Assembly (NCBI RefSeq): GCF_000003605.2
Contig: NW_003133346.1
Span: 145,906-180,311, forward strand
DNA: 34,406 nt
From: Saccoglossus kowalevskii
Lineage: Eukaryota; Hemichordata; Enteropneusta; Harrimaniidae
Reading direction: 5' to 3'
Each line of letters starts with the position of its first letter. Position 1 is the stretch's first letter. Below the pieces are notes generated by a model. That model saw only the letters and a list, made by a program, of their open reading frames with translations. It was not told the DNA's origin and made no database searches. A program made the translations under genes and the position numbers. Below are positions 1 to 9,639 of the stretch, in pieces.

Positions 1-2446
1 CCATACAGTGTACAGCCATACAGTGTACAGTCACACAGTGTACAGCCACACAGTGTACAGCCATACAGTGCACAGCCATACAGTGTACAGCCAGTGTACA
101 GCCATACAGTGTACAGCCATACAGCCATACAATGTACAGCCATACAGTGCACAGCCATACAGTGTACAGCCATACAGTGTACCGCCATACAGTGTACTGC
201 CATACAGTGTACAGCCATACAGTGTACAGTCACACAGTGTACCGCCACACAGTGTACGGCCATACAGTGTACGGCCATACAGTGTACAGCCATACAGTGT
301 ACAGCCATACAGTGTACAGCCATACAGTGTACAACCATACAGTGTACAGCCATACAATGTGCAGCCAGTGTACAGCCAATGTACAGCCATACAGTGTATA
401 GCCATACAGTGTACCGCCATACACTGTGCAGCCATACAGTGTACAGCCATACAATGTACAGCCATACAGTGTACAGCCAATGTACAGCCATACAGTGTAC
501 AGCCAGTGTACAGCCATACAGTGTACAGCCAGTGTACAGCCATACAATGTACAGCCATACAGTGTACAACCATATAGTGTACAGCCATACAGTGTACAAC
601 CATACAGTGTACAGCCATACAGTGTACAGCCATACAGTGTACAGCCATACAGTCATACAGTGTACAGCCATACAGTGTACAGCCAATGTACAGCCATACA
701 GTGTACAGCCAGTGTACAGCCATACAGTGTACAGCCATACAATGTACACCCATACAGTGTACAGCCATACAGTGCACAGCCATACAGTGTACAGCCATAC
801 AGTGTACAGCCATAGTGTACAGCCATACAGTGTACAGCCATACAGTGTACAGCCATACAGTCATACAGTGTACAGTCATACAGTGTACAGCCATACAGTG
901 TACAGCCATACAGTGTACAGCCAGTGTACAGCCATACAGTGTACAGCCATACAATGTACACCCATACAGTGTACAGCCATACAGTGCACAGCCATACAGT
1001 GTACAGCCATACAGTGTACAACCATACAGTGTACAGCCATACAGTGTACAGCCATAGTGTACAGCCAATGTACACCCATATAGTGTACAGCCATACAATG
1101 TACAGCCATAGTGTACAGCCAATGTACAGCCATACAGTGTACAGCCACACAGTGTACAACCATACAGTGTACAGCCATACAGTGCACAGCCATACAGTGT
1201 ACAGCCATACAGTGTACAGCCATACAGTGTACAGCCATATAGTGTACTGCCATACAGTGTACAACCATATAGTGTACAGCCATACAGTGTACAACCATAC
1301 AGTGTACAGCCATACAGTGTGCAGCCAGTGTACAGCCAATGTACAGCCATACAGTGTACAGCCATACAGTGTACCGCCATACACTGTGCAGCCATACAGT
1401 ATACAGCCATACAATGTACAGCCAGTGTACAGCCATACACTGTACAGCCATACAGTGTACAGCCATACAGTGTACAGCCATACAGTGTACAGCCAGTGTA
1501 CAGCCATACAGTGTACAACCATACAGTGTACAGCCATACAGTGCACAGCCATACAGTGTACAGCCATACAGTGTACAGCCATATAGTGTACCGCCATACA
1601 GTGTACAACCATATAGTGTACAGCCATACAGTGTACAACCATACAGTGTTCAGCCATACAGTGTGCAGCCAGTGTAAAGCCAATGTACAGCCATACAGTG
1701 TACAGCCATACAGTGTACCGCCATACACTGTGCAGCCATACAGTGTACAGCCATACAATGTACAGCCAGTGTACAGCCATACAGTGTACAACCATACAGT
1801 GTACAGCCATACAGTGTACAGCCATACAGTGTACCGCCAAACACTGTGCAGCCATACACTGTGCAGCCATACAGTGTACAGCCATACAGTATACAACCAT
1901 ACAGTGCACAGCCATACAGTGTACAGCCAGTGTACAACCATACAGTGTACAGCCATACAGTGTACAGCCATAAAGTGTACAGCCATACAGTGTGCAGTCA
2001 TACAGTGTACAGTATACAGCCATACAGTGTACAGCCATACAGTGCACAGCCATACAGTGTACAACCAGTGTACAGCCATACAGTGTACAGCCACACAGTG
2101 TACAGCCATACAGTGCACAGCCATACAGTGTACAACCAGTGTACAGCCATACAGTGTACGACCATACAGTGTACAGCCATACAGTGTACAGTCACACAGT
2201 GTACAGCCATACAGTGCACAGCCATACAGTGCACAGCCAGTGTACAGCCATACAGTGTACAGCCATACAGCCATACAATGTACAGCCATACAGTGCACAG
2301 CCATACAGTGCACAGCCATACAGTGTACCGCCATACAGTGTACCGCCATACAGTGTACAGCCATACAGTGTACAGTCACACAGTGTACAGCCACACAGTG
2401 TACCGCCACACAGTGTACGGCCATACAGTGTACGGCCATACAGTGC
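1..2446. repeat. 15-bp minisatellite array
   Basis: About 2.45 kb of tandem copies of CCATACAGTGTACAG, running off the left edge of the window. The unit contains the palindrome TGTACA, so both strands look alike. Common variants are single substitutions (CACAG, ACCG, ACAA, CACACAG) and shortened units: 11 bp (CCAGTGTACAG or CCAATGTACAG, loss of TACA), 13 bp (CCATAGTGTACAG) and 8 bp (CCATACAG). The shortened units break the three-base phase repeatedly. No stop codon exists in any frame of the consensus unit, so long open frames here (for example minus 31-2448) are a property of the repeat and not evidence of a protein. The array ends sharply at about 2446 in unique AT-rich DNA. Confidence 0.98.
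1137..1790. repeat. higher-order duplication inside the minisatellite
   Basis: The variant pattern from 1235 recurs from 1579, an exact offset of 344 bp. Both copies carry CCATATAGTG, then a GTGTGCAGCCAGTGTA junction (1317 and 1661), then CCGCCATACACTGTGCAGCC. The same marker order also occurs near 361, offset 960 bp from 1321. Because 344 is not a multiple of 15, the shared irregular 11-bp units show that blocks, not single units, were copied. Confidence 0.85.
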
Positions 2447-2975
2447 ATAGTAAATAAACATATGACGATAAAATGCTAGTATGGTTTCTAGTTTTCGACG
2501 ATTAATCGATTGAATGATTTGCTGGTTGTCTAATTTATTAAGCAACTGACTGGTAGCCCGACTTACTTACTGACCGTTCGATTATTTTATTGTCTTGCAA
2601 CAAAATTTGTAGTCATAATTATATAGTTATTCTAAGAACAATTATATATTCATACAAACCATGTAGACATTAATACTTCTACTATAAAATTAAATATCGT
2701 CGGAGTAACATTCTGGAAATTCAATAGTATGTTTAACATATGTGTCATGTGCCCCTCTAATTAACCCTAAATACATTTTAACAATTTGGTTAATTACAAT
2801 ATGTTTGAGGTATTGAAGATTTCCACATAGACTTTTGCCAACTGTCGTGGAATGCCTCTATACTGTATGTTTAGGTTTCACAAGACCAAGGTAAAATATA
2901 GTTTAACAATTATTTGTGTTAGCGAAGTGCTGTTATTTGTATAAACAGCCAATGTTTATACTTACATTCTACGTT
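2447..2975. other. AT-rich unique sequence, no gene seen
   Basis: Right flank of the minisatellite. No repeat, hairpin or convincing open frame was found. Confidence 0.6.
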
Positions 2976-3600
2976 CCCGTGACGGGATCTCGGAATGTGC
3001 CGAAAATTTTAATCTTTCATGTTTGTAGAGGGGTTACAGCAGTTGCGTTCACGTCAGTCGGGTCCCACATCGGGACCCACTCGGTTCGTCCCGAAATCAC
3101 GCCCTCACATCATCGATCTGTTATTTGACCCACACATGGAAAACTATACGCAGACGATGATAATATTAATTGTTTTATTCAAATTATACACATTTGTTCA
3201 CGTCGATGTAGCATTGCAAGAAAATAAAACAGTTGCAGCAGTATATAAATATGCGTCACTGACGACGGTTTGTATTCATTACTACAGCATCCGACCATAT
3301 ACAGCTGCACTTCCCTCCACCGTCCTGTCGTACTATAGTGTGAATTAGTATATGTTCTATTAAATTCACCACCGAGGGCGTGATTTCGGTTCGTGCTGAG
3401 CGTTCAGGCAGTAAATCCCGGCACATGCCGAATTTCGGTTCCAAACATTTATCGGGACCGAGATCAAGTTTTTTTCGGCACGTGCCGACTCGATCCGATC
3501 GTCCACACACACGTTTCGGCACGTACCGACTCGGCCCGAGTCTCGAAACGAGCCGAGATCTCTAACGTGAACGCCACTACGTGTCCAAGCATTGATGTTG
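2976..3600. mobile_element. CpG-rich inverted-repeat element, possible non-autonomous transposon
   Basis: A CpG-rich island in AT-rich DNA. GCGTTCACGT near 3047-3056 is answered by ACGTGAACGC near 3566-3575. Further in, CCGAAATCACGCCCTC near 3092 is answered by GAGGGCGTGATTTCGG near 3373-3388. Subterminal motifs of the type TCGGCACGTGCCGA recur at about 2990-3004 (variant), 3420, 3475 and 3513. The interior (3125-3365) is AT-rich. Opposed arms with subterminal repeats and an AT-rich core fit a MITE-like element. I could not find a target-site duplication, so the ends and superfamily are uncertain. Short open frames inside it are CpG-rich repeat translated, not proteins. Confidence 0.45.
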
Positions 3601-4613
3601 GTGCAAATATATACACTATTAGACACCAATTGTCGGACTTTAAAATAAAGCGTTAGAAATATACATGATGTATAAACACTAACGATCAATGTCACCATAC
3701 GTCACGTATACTACATCCGAATAATAATGATTACAATATTCTTAAGGTATTAATGACAATGTGAATGCACGTCAAATAATTGAGTCGCGTATCAAATACA
3801 TACTTTTCAAATACAGAAGTTATTAAAATCAAAATTACCTCTTTTCACAATTGTTATTAGCTCATTATTCTGGACGTGCTATATTTGCTTCTTAATATCG
3901 CAAAAGCAGATTTTCCATAATGATTGGTGCGTTATCTGTATCTTATCTTTGTTGTAAATTACAGTATCAATTGAAGATCAATGCGATATAATTATAGTTT
4001 GAATAATTTAATAAAATAATCTAATATCTACGAACTACCTTAAGAATTCTGTCAAACAGTACAAATAAGCAATAAATATGTGAATATACAACCAGTTTGG
4101 TATCTAGGTTCGTTCGATGTTACGGGAGTATGAGTAAAAAAAGTATGAATCCTACACTCTTACACAATCGTAAGACTCGTTCTTAGCCGTCGTATAATGA
4201 TCCAAATCGATAGTGCCGTCCATCAAACAAACACAAATCTGCTAGGCATTCGCCGGAGGGCTGACACTTTTAACAGCCTGAGTATACTTTCCACTTAGAT
4301 AGAATATTATATTACAGTACGCGACTAAAGACTCTAAACGTTGTGAACGATAACATTTGATTATTCAAAATGGCTACCCAACAATTGTCTGAATATTAAT
4401 ATAAATAAATTGACAAATATATCAATATTGGCAATTTCCTGTGAATGCCAAGTCTCACTCATATTACTCAGGATGAATAACTTTTTAACATCTGAGACCC
4501 TAGTGCGCCTTGTTTTGTTCACGAATTATTCAATACGATAAAGAGTAATGTGGCATGTTTTAGGTAGCTTGAAATGGCACGCAATTTTAGCTTAGCCTAG
4601 TTATTTAAGCCAC
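3601..4613. other. AT-rich intergenic or intronic sequence
   Basis: No coding, RNA or repeat feature could be supported here. Confidence 0.6.
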
Positions 4614-4685
4614 GTTTAACCATAGACAGTATAGTAGGATCAGAGAAGTTGCTTGTCCTTCCTACTATATTGTCTATGGTTTAAC
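4614..4685. mobile_element. 58-bp palindromic mini-element with 7-bp target duplication
   Basis: Arm CATAGACAGTATAGTAGGA (4621-4639) is answered by TCCTACTATATTGTCTATG (4660-4678), with a single mismatch that would be a G-U pair in a plus-strand RNA. The loop is 20 nt. The element is bracketed by exact direct repeats GTTTAAC at 4614-4620 and 4679-4685, as expected of a target-site duplication. It is too short to encode anything. A pre-miRNA-like hairpin is the alternative reading, but the flanking direct repeats favour a transposon. Confidence 0.75.
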
Positions 4686-4904
4686 AGTATGTAAAAAATG
4701 GGAAACTTTCCACAATCTCATACAATGACACTGTTATTTGGAGCTTCGACAAAAACACTGAGAAATGTTCTACATGCAAGATTTTGTAAATGCTTATAAT
4801 ATGTTAAAATTTCTTGAAACCACAGACTTCAGATCCGTAAATTAGGATTGAAAAGATCGTGGTGTCAAATAATTTAAATAGGGCTCTCTCAAATTAGTGA
4901 CTTT

Positions 4905-4998
4905 CAAGGGCGGTGGTCGTCGCGACACGCATGCGCGATGTATGGGACTCAAAAGAACAACTATGGCGACCTTGACTGTTGCGCAGAGTACAAATTGA
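4905..4998 (+). promoter_or_regulatory. CpG-rich promoter-like patch with NRF1-type site
   Basis: A short CpG cluster contains CGCATGCGCG (4928-4937), close to the NRF1 palindrome. It is followed by CTATGGCGACC, a YY1-like sequence around an ATG in fair Kozak context (4963). That ATG opens only 11 codons (stop at 4996-4998). The combination resembles the 5' end of a housekeeping-type transcript, but no downstream exon was recognised. Confidence 0.3.
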
Positions 4999-5590
4999 GA
5001 CGTTACCGAGCAGTCCGAGCTTTAACTATGTAATTTCTGTGGTGTTGAAAGGTATCAAAGGAGTCGCCGGCGGTAATTAGTGTACATTGCACCTTTGTTA
5101 AAACACGTACTTGTGATTTCCAGGGTACTTTTGCCGTAATTTAGAGAGGCAACTCTGACATGCATTCGGACATGCATTATGGCGGTGTACTGCACATCAA
5201 GCCAATGAAACGGAATAAACTGAATCGACTTCGACTTGCAGTTTACATGTGCTCAGATATTCGCAATCTTTGTGAAACACGAAACATAATTCCCATAACC
5301 ACTTTGCGTTTCCGCTAAATCAACGTGTGAGTAGACGACACATTGCTTAATTTGCATACTTGCTATGAGTATTCGGATTACATAGTTTGATATAGTGAAA
5401 ACCCCCACCAATAAGCTGACATGACAATAAGCTGTACCCCATCAATATGCGCGCTCGACGTCAGTTTGGGCATATTCGATATTCGGACTACACAGTATAA
5501 AATGATAAAACGTAACCACTGATATACTGACAAATATTATGTTGGATTCCCGCCAATTTATCTGAACAACATATTGATCAATTCGCAAAT
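4999..5590. other. no gene seen
   Basis: Moderately AT-rich. A minus-strand frame of about 60 codons is open between roughly 5050 and 5240, but it has no recognisable family features. It could hold a downstream exon of the gene starting at 5824; this is not supported. Confidence 0.4.
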
Positions 5591-5634
5591 TTTCTATTCG
5601 AACTGCAAAGTGTACGAACAAACAAATGACTTAC

Positions 5635-5824
5635 TTCCGTTTGCGTCCTCGGGATACGATTCCAAATAAAAGCTCAACAGACATACGTGCGCTGCGTCAC
5701 TAAGGTTAAAACCCAACATTTCGTAGAATTTGTAAGCCTCCTCGTCGACTATGTTGACGTCCTCGTTCTCCATTGTCACCGTGCCAGCAACTACTACAAC
5801 AACCACAGCAAATAGTACCTGCAT
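5635..5824 (-). CDS. first coding exon of a small secreted protein, faintly lysozyme C-like
   Basis: ATG at 5824-5822 opens 63 codons and ends at a perfect splice donor, GGAA|GTAAGT (intron begins at 5634). The N-terminus MQVLFAVVVVVVAGTVTM is a hydrophobic signal peptide without a basic n-region. The mature part contains EEAYKFYEMLGF, then HVCLLSFYLES and PEDANG. The order LGF...CL...ES...NG is loosely like the start of C-type lysozymes (LG...CL..ES). However, the Glu lies seven residues after the Cys instead of five, and the first conserved Cys is missing, so that assignment is weak. There is a single Cys in the exon. Downstream exons, at lower coordinates, were not identified. The longer frame to 5848 begins with GTG, so the internal ATG is preferred. 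I infer an extracellular product; function is unknown. Confidence 0.5.
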
Positions 5825-5849
5825 GTGCAAAAAATACGACTCAGTCACA

Positions 5850-6775
5850 GAAAAAAAATATCAAGTTCGTCAATATCATCAATACCAAAATATGAGCACG
5901 GCACAGCAGCGACCATGTGCGCAGCAACCATCTAAAATATGATTCTTCAGCAGACGGCCCTACGTCACAGGCGATAATGATTGTTGTTCACAATTCGCCT
6001 CATTGCGAGCTTATTATAATAACGACGTGTTAAATTAAATATTTTGATATGGGTATGATATTTTTCTGATCGAAGAGAGTAAAAACTGTAGCTCTGGTAG
6101 ATTGTGTCACGCCACATTGTACCTAGGATTAAATCGGTAGACGTAACCTAGAAACTAATTCCCAAATAAACATATCTCATGATATAATATATATTTATAT
6201 CTCCTATATTTTAAGATAAAAATGTTCTCCAATTGTTTCTGGGAATGGACATATGTACTTAAAATCGAGAAATGTTTGCGCCCAGCTTTTTTTTAAATTG
6301 TTCTATTATCAATTACAAAAAATATCAATAACTGCGAATTATTAACGCTAGCTTACACCTTGACAATAATTGCAAACTAATTCCAATTATCTCCGACCAC
6401 TCCATGGAACCCAGCACTACACACCGAATTAAGACAATCCGGGAAAACAATGACGTTATTTTTTTTAACTCGAACCGAAACCTTCACTGAAATGTAGCCG
6501 TTATTTGCGTAGCAATCCGCCATGCAAAACTAATTTGCCGTAAAATTCAGCTATAAAACTTTATACAGAGATTGTTAATATTGTTATGTGGTCCCTGCAA
6601 AAAAATCGTTCGTGTGGTGATTATTTTTATGAAGAAATGATCTAGATAGCGAAAGTTTAATGACCCAGCTTTGTATATTGGAAGATCCTAATTTCATTGT
6701 AGATTAAGATTATTGTATATTATATGTATATCTTATTTGCAACTCATTGGTCTGAGTGCAGATCCTAATTTACAT
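5850..6775. other. AT-rich, presumed upstream region of the 5824 exon
   Basis: No additional exon or recognised element. TTATTATAATAA near 6013 could act as an AT-rich core element for minus-strand transcription, but nothing else supports it. Confidence 0.35.
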
Positions 6776-6780
6776 CTCCC

Positions 6781-6888
6781 TTAATTATTTATAATGTCGC
6801 AAATTACTTTTATAAATTTGAAATGTTCGATATAAATCTTACTACCATAATGTAGTTCCGATGCGCACGTGGAACACGCATCAACCAA
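6781..6888 (-). pseudogene. diverged duplicate of the exon-like frame at 6903-7255
   Basis: A 35-codon minus frame between stops. It contains CASELHYG and IEHFKFIKVICDIINN, which align with CASTLSNR and IESFEFIKVVYDLIED in the adjacent frame. At the DNA level TACTTTTATAAATT recurs at 6805 and 6981, an offset of 176 bp. The copy has no start codon, is shorter by three residues in the middle, and ends in TAA. It may be a decayed second copy or an alternative exon. Nucleotide identity is high enough that protein-level similarity alone does not prove coding. Confidence 0.4.
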
Positions 6889-6902
6889 TTACAGTACTTT
6901 AT

Positions 6903-7255
6903 CTAAATTTGAATAATACATAGGGTCATACATATGACTATACTAATGTTCTGTACACTGTCCTCTATTAAATCGTAAACTACTTTTATAAATTCGAAGC
7001 TTTCGATAGTCATTAAACACCAAATTGTCCGGTTACTGAGTGTTGACGCGCATTGGGAATGAATTTGTTTGAGAGATATCCACGTTCCCATCTGTGAACC
7101 ATTGAGTCGTCTTGATTGGATAAAAGTAATTCTCGTAAACAGTTTTGGAAACTGGCACTGTTCTAAAAGACTAAATATTATGTATCCTTCCGAGAAAAAC
7201 AATATAGTTTGCCCGTACTTATCATTGCTCTTATTAGAATGCATGTTATACTTCT
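6903..7255 (-). CDS. exon-like open frame, 113 codons from ATG, unrecognised
   Basis: The frame starts just inside an acceptor-like sequence TTTTACTTCAG (exon from 7255). An in-frame ATG is at 7244-7242, and it runs to TAG at 6903. Residues include MHSNKSNDKYGQTILFF, a Cys/Phe-rich middle, and a C-terminal part with IESFEFIKVVYDLIED. I recognise no domain. The last part is duplicated immediately downstream (6781-6888), suggesting a tandem exon duplication. The composition is AT-rich, and 113 codons is within what chance allows in this window, so it may not be expressed. Confidence 0.25.
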
Positions 7256-7343
7256 CTGAAGTAAAACTAGACTATTTTATAACTTGTTTGCCATTCCTGT
7301 ATAATCATAATATGATTATGGGATGCATAATTTCCACACTAGT

Positions 7344-7535
7344 TTAGGTCAGAAAATATCGTATGCTAGTCAAATGTGCGGATCCCCAGCTTCTTGAAAG
7401 GCTCGTCTCTCCGAACCAATTTCCTGTATTCGCTAAATGTGTTTCTACTGCCGTACCGCTTTCACCTATCGTACAAGTGTGACACAGGATGTTGTCAAAA
7501 TAGCTTGTCGTCACTCGGTATTTCACAAAATTGAG
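7344..7535 (-). CDS. possible terminal exon, 63 codons, unrecognised
   Basis: An acceptor-like tract, CCCTTAGTGGCAG, precedes 7535. The frame begins LNFVKYRVTTSYFDN, continues with CHTCTIGESGTAVE and NTGNWFGETSLSR, and ends at TAA (7344-7346). The amino-acid mix is balanced and less AT-driven than neighbouring frames, which is why it is listed. There is no in-frame ATG, so it can only be an internal or terminal exon. It lies on the same strand as the 7255 frame and 88 bp upstream of it. No family is recognised. Confidence 0.25.
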   Translation of the reverse strand, partial: LNFVKYRVTTSYFDNILCHTCTIGESGTAVETHLANTGNWFGETSLSRSWGSAHLTSIRYFLT

Positions 7536-7544
7536 CTGCCACTA

Positions 7545-8935
7545 AGGGTTACATGCAAATAATCAATAGAACAAGAGAACTCTAGAACATGATCTATTCG
7601 GAAAGACATTCAAAACTAGAAATTCGAAACCAAAATTTCAGTACCTACATGAATGTGTTATGTTTTTCGCTAACATGTTGTAATCAGCACTGGCAATTCG
7701 AACCTCACATTTCATCATATTGGATAAAAACCTCGGCGTAATTTTACATCAATCTCTACACAAGCTCAACAGCTGTACAAACAGGTGCACACATACATTG
7801 TAATGCAGTATTGTAAGCTATGCTTAGGGTGAATAACACGAACAGCGAGAATTGCAAGGCCTTGCTGCTCAAAATATAGCAAAGTTGGATTTGTGTTCAA
7901 CCTAAAACTGTTGCAGTTGATCTGTGAATCAAAATATTTGTAGTAACTTCACCGAGAGGGTTCAATGTCACGTGATTGTTTGATCCTAGTACGTCATCAA
8001 GTACGCCATCTTGTTCAGCCGAGTTCGTAACTAGGCTCTTATGTTTTACTTATAAGTCAGGTCCTCTAAATATTGATCTATTTTCTATGCTGAAGTCTCG
8101 CAAAATTCAAACAGTTTTTGTCACCTAATCAAAGTTTAAGTAAACATGCTAATGACAACGAACGTCGCGAACCAACTATACTAACCTACAAATAACAGGT
8201 GTTACAGTACAAAGGTAACCTAGAAATTATCCATTATATTCCCTAACACGTATACTATATGAGTAAAACCTCTTCCTAATGATCCTGAGAAGACAACTAC
8301 AATAAATGATAGCATATTTCCGCTTACGAGATGTTTGAAGAACTCGAGTGTCAGAGTGTAGAAAACACACACAAGTGATAAATTGAATTGTACGTTTTAT
8401 TTTTCATGTACCAATAAACCATTGTTCATGTGTCTGTAATGCAATAATAATAAGATTGCGACAGTGATGTTGTATTTTTCTACAAATCAGTATCGTTGCT
8501 ATCAACAATCTCCATCGCCATTATTATCTACTATCATCGCGTCGCACCCCATTAACCTAATGACAACTCAATTTTAATCTACTTTCATGTTCATACATTT
8601 CCATCTTTCTGCTCTGTTTGTAAGTGTAAATGTCTATTAAATGCGTTAAAAATAAAAACAAAATAAATACTAGTTAAAAACCAAAATGCTATAGATGCAT
8701 ACAGTTTGAATAATATCAAGGGAAATCACAGGAGATAACATCGTAGCGAATGCAGCTGATAACCCAATATAATGAGAGCTGTCATTAAGATGCAACAGAA
8801 CACTGAAATGGAATACTAAATCTTCATCGCCTATAATATATTCTAAGTATGGTGCGACTCATTTTAGGATTCAAAACCAGTTTCTATTATAAATACCGGC
8901 ATAGTATATACAATAATAGAGACAGCGTCCAATTT
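7545..8935. other. AT-rich, no gene seen
   Basis: Apart from the E-box/YY1-like pair near 7967-8010, nothing could be supported. Confidence 0.5.
7967..8010. promoter_or_regulatory. GTCACGTGAT E-box next to a YY1-like site
   Basis: GTCACGTGAT (7967-7976) is a USF/MiT-type E-box. GCCATCTTG about 30 bp downstream is a YY1-type core on the reverse strand. A similar pair occurs at 9773-9826. This is motif evidence only. Confidence 0.25.
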
Positions 8936-9084
8936 TCTGGCGTGAAAGTAAGAAATTAATTCGGGTCGCCCAAAATTGTTGGAAATTATCGTCTATTTCG
9001 TCATTGCGGTTCAGCAGACGATGATCACTTTCGAGAATTACACTTTCTGAAACGAGACTGAAATAGCAAGGAATGACGAGTTGA

Positions 9085-9384
9085 ATGAATTGTTCTGTTA
9101 TGTTATGTTCTTATCGCTTGGCAACTGGGAAAAGATATCTACTTTTTATGCGAAGCTTTTCGGAACCACTCCAATGTAGACATGTGGCAGGTCTTTCGAA
9201 TAGTCTGAAAGGTTATGAGACATTACAGCAGTTCAAACCCTCTCGAACCAGACAGTCTGTGAGACAACCTCATCCGGCAGCTCTTGAGCCTACTATCTGC
9301 CAAAGAATGACACAGTCGTGTCATACGAAACCTCTTAGGACCGTGAAACCGGTTATAGAATCTGCTAGTTCGACATTTAAGTGA
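9085..9384 (+). CDS. 99-codon open frame, unrecognised
   Basis: ATG at 9085, TGA at 9382-9384. The product is basic, rich in Ser/Arg/Gln/Pro (for example QQFKPSRTRQSVRQPH), without membrane or known domain signals. A related sequence, GGTTATGA..TACAGC.GTT, recurs downstream at about 9452, so the frame may lie in a repeat. It is followed by a GC-rich patch (9480-9620) containing a G10 run at 9509-9518. A chance ORF or part of a decayed repeat is as likely as a gene. Confidence 0.2.
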   Translation: MNCSVMLCSYRLATGKRYLLFMRSFSEPLQCRHVAGLSNSLKGYETLQQFKPSRTRQSVRQPHPAALEPTICQRMTQSCHTKPLRTVKPVIESASSTFK

Positions 9385-9639
9385 TATACTAGTAATTCTT
9401 TTAGAGTTGTACTGTTGATACGAGGTAGCTGCACTTATAGAATTTCTTTAAGTGGTTATGAAATACTACAGCTGGTTTGAATGTAGCCCTGCGTACATGG
9501 GCTGTGTCGGGGGGGGGGCTTAGCATCACACTACGGGCAGACGATTCCCCAGACCACAGCCACGCAGAGTGATCATAAGAATGCGTTCGATCTCCGCAGT
9601 CACTTTGGAGGTGGCGGGATATCAACATTTACTTATAGT

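Noticed and set aside
1-2446. CRISPR array
   Set aside because: Continuous tandem units without unique spacers in a eukaryotic-type sequence; it is a minisatellite.
31-2448. 805-codon minus-strand open frame across the minisatellite
   Set aside because: The repeat unit has no stop in any frame, and phase-breaking 11-, 13- and 8-bp units are frequent, so openness carries no coding evidence.
8-2479. Several long plus-strand frames (SHTVY, QPYSV and TAIQC repeats)
   Set aside because: Same reason; they are alternate phases of one tandem repeat.
3256-3698. Overlapping frames in the CpG-rich element on both strands
   Set aside because: They translate the palindromic repeat motifs; none has independent start, splice or domain evidence.
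9401-9628. Minus frame, and a possible tRNA-derived SINE, over the GC-rich patch
   Set aside because: No A/B-box pair or cloverleaf could be laid out, and the frame spans a G10 run.
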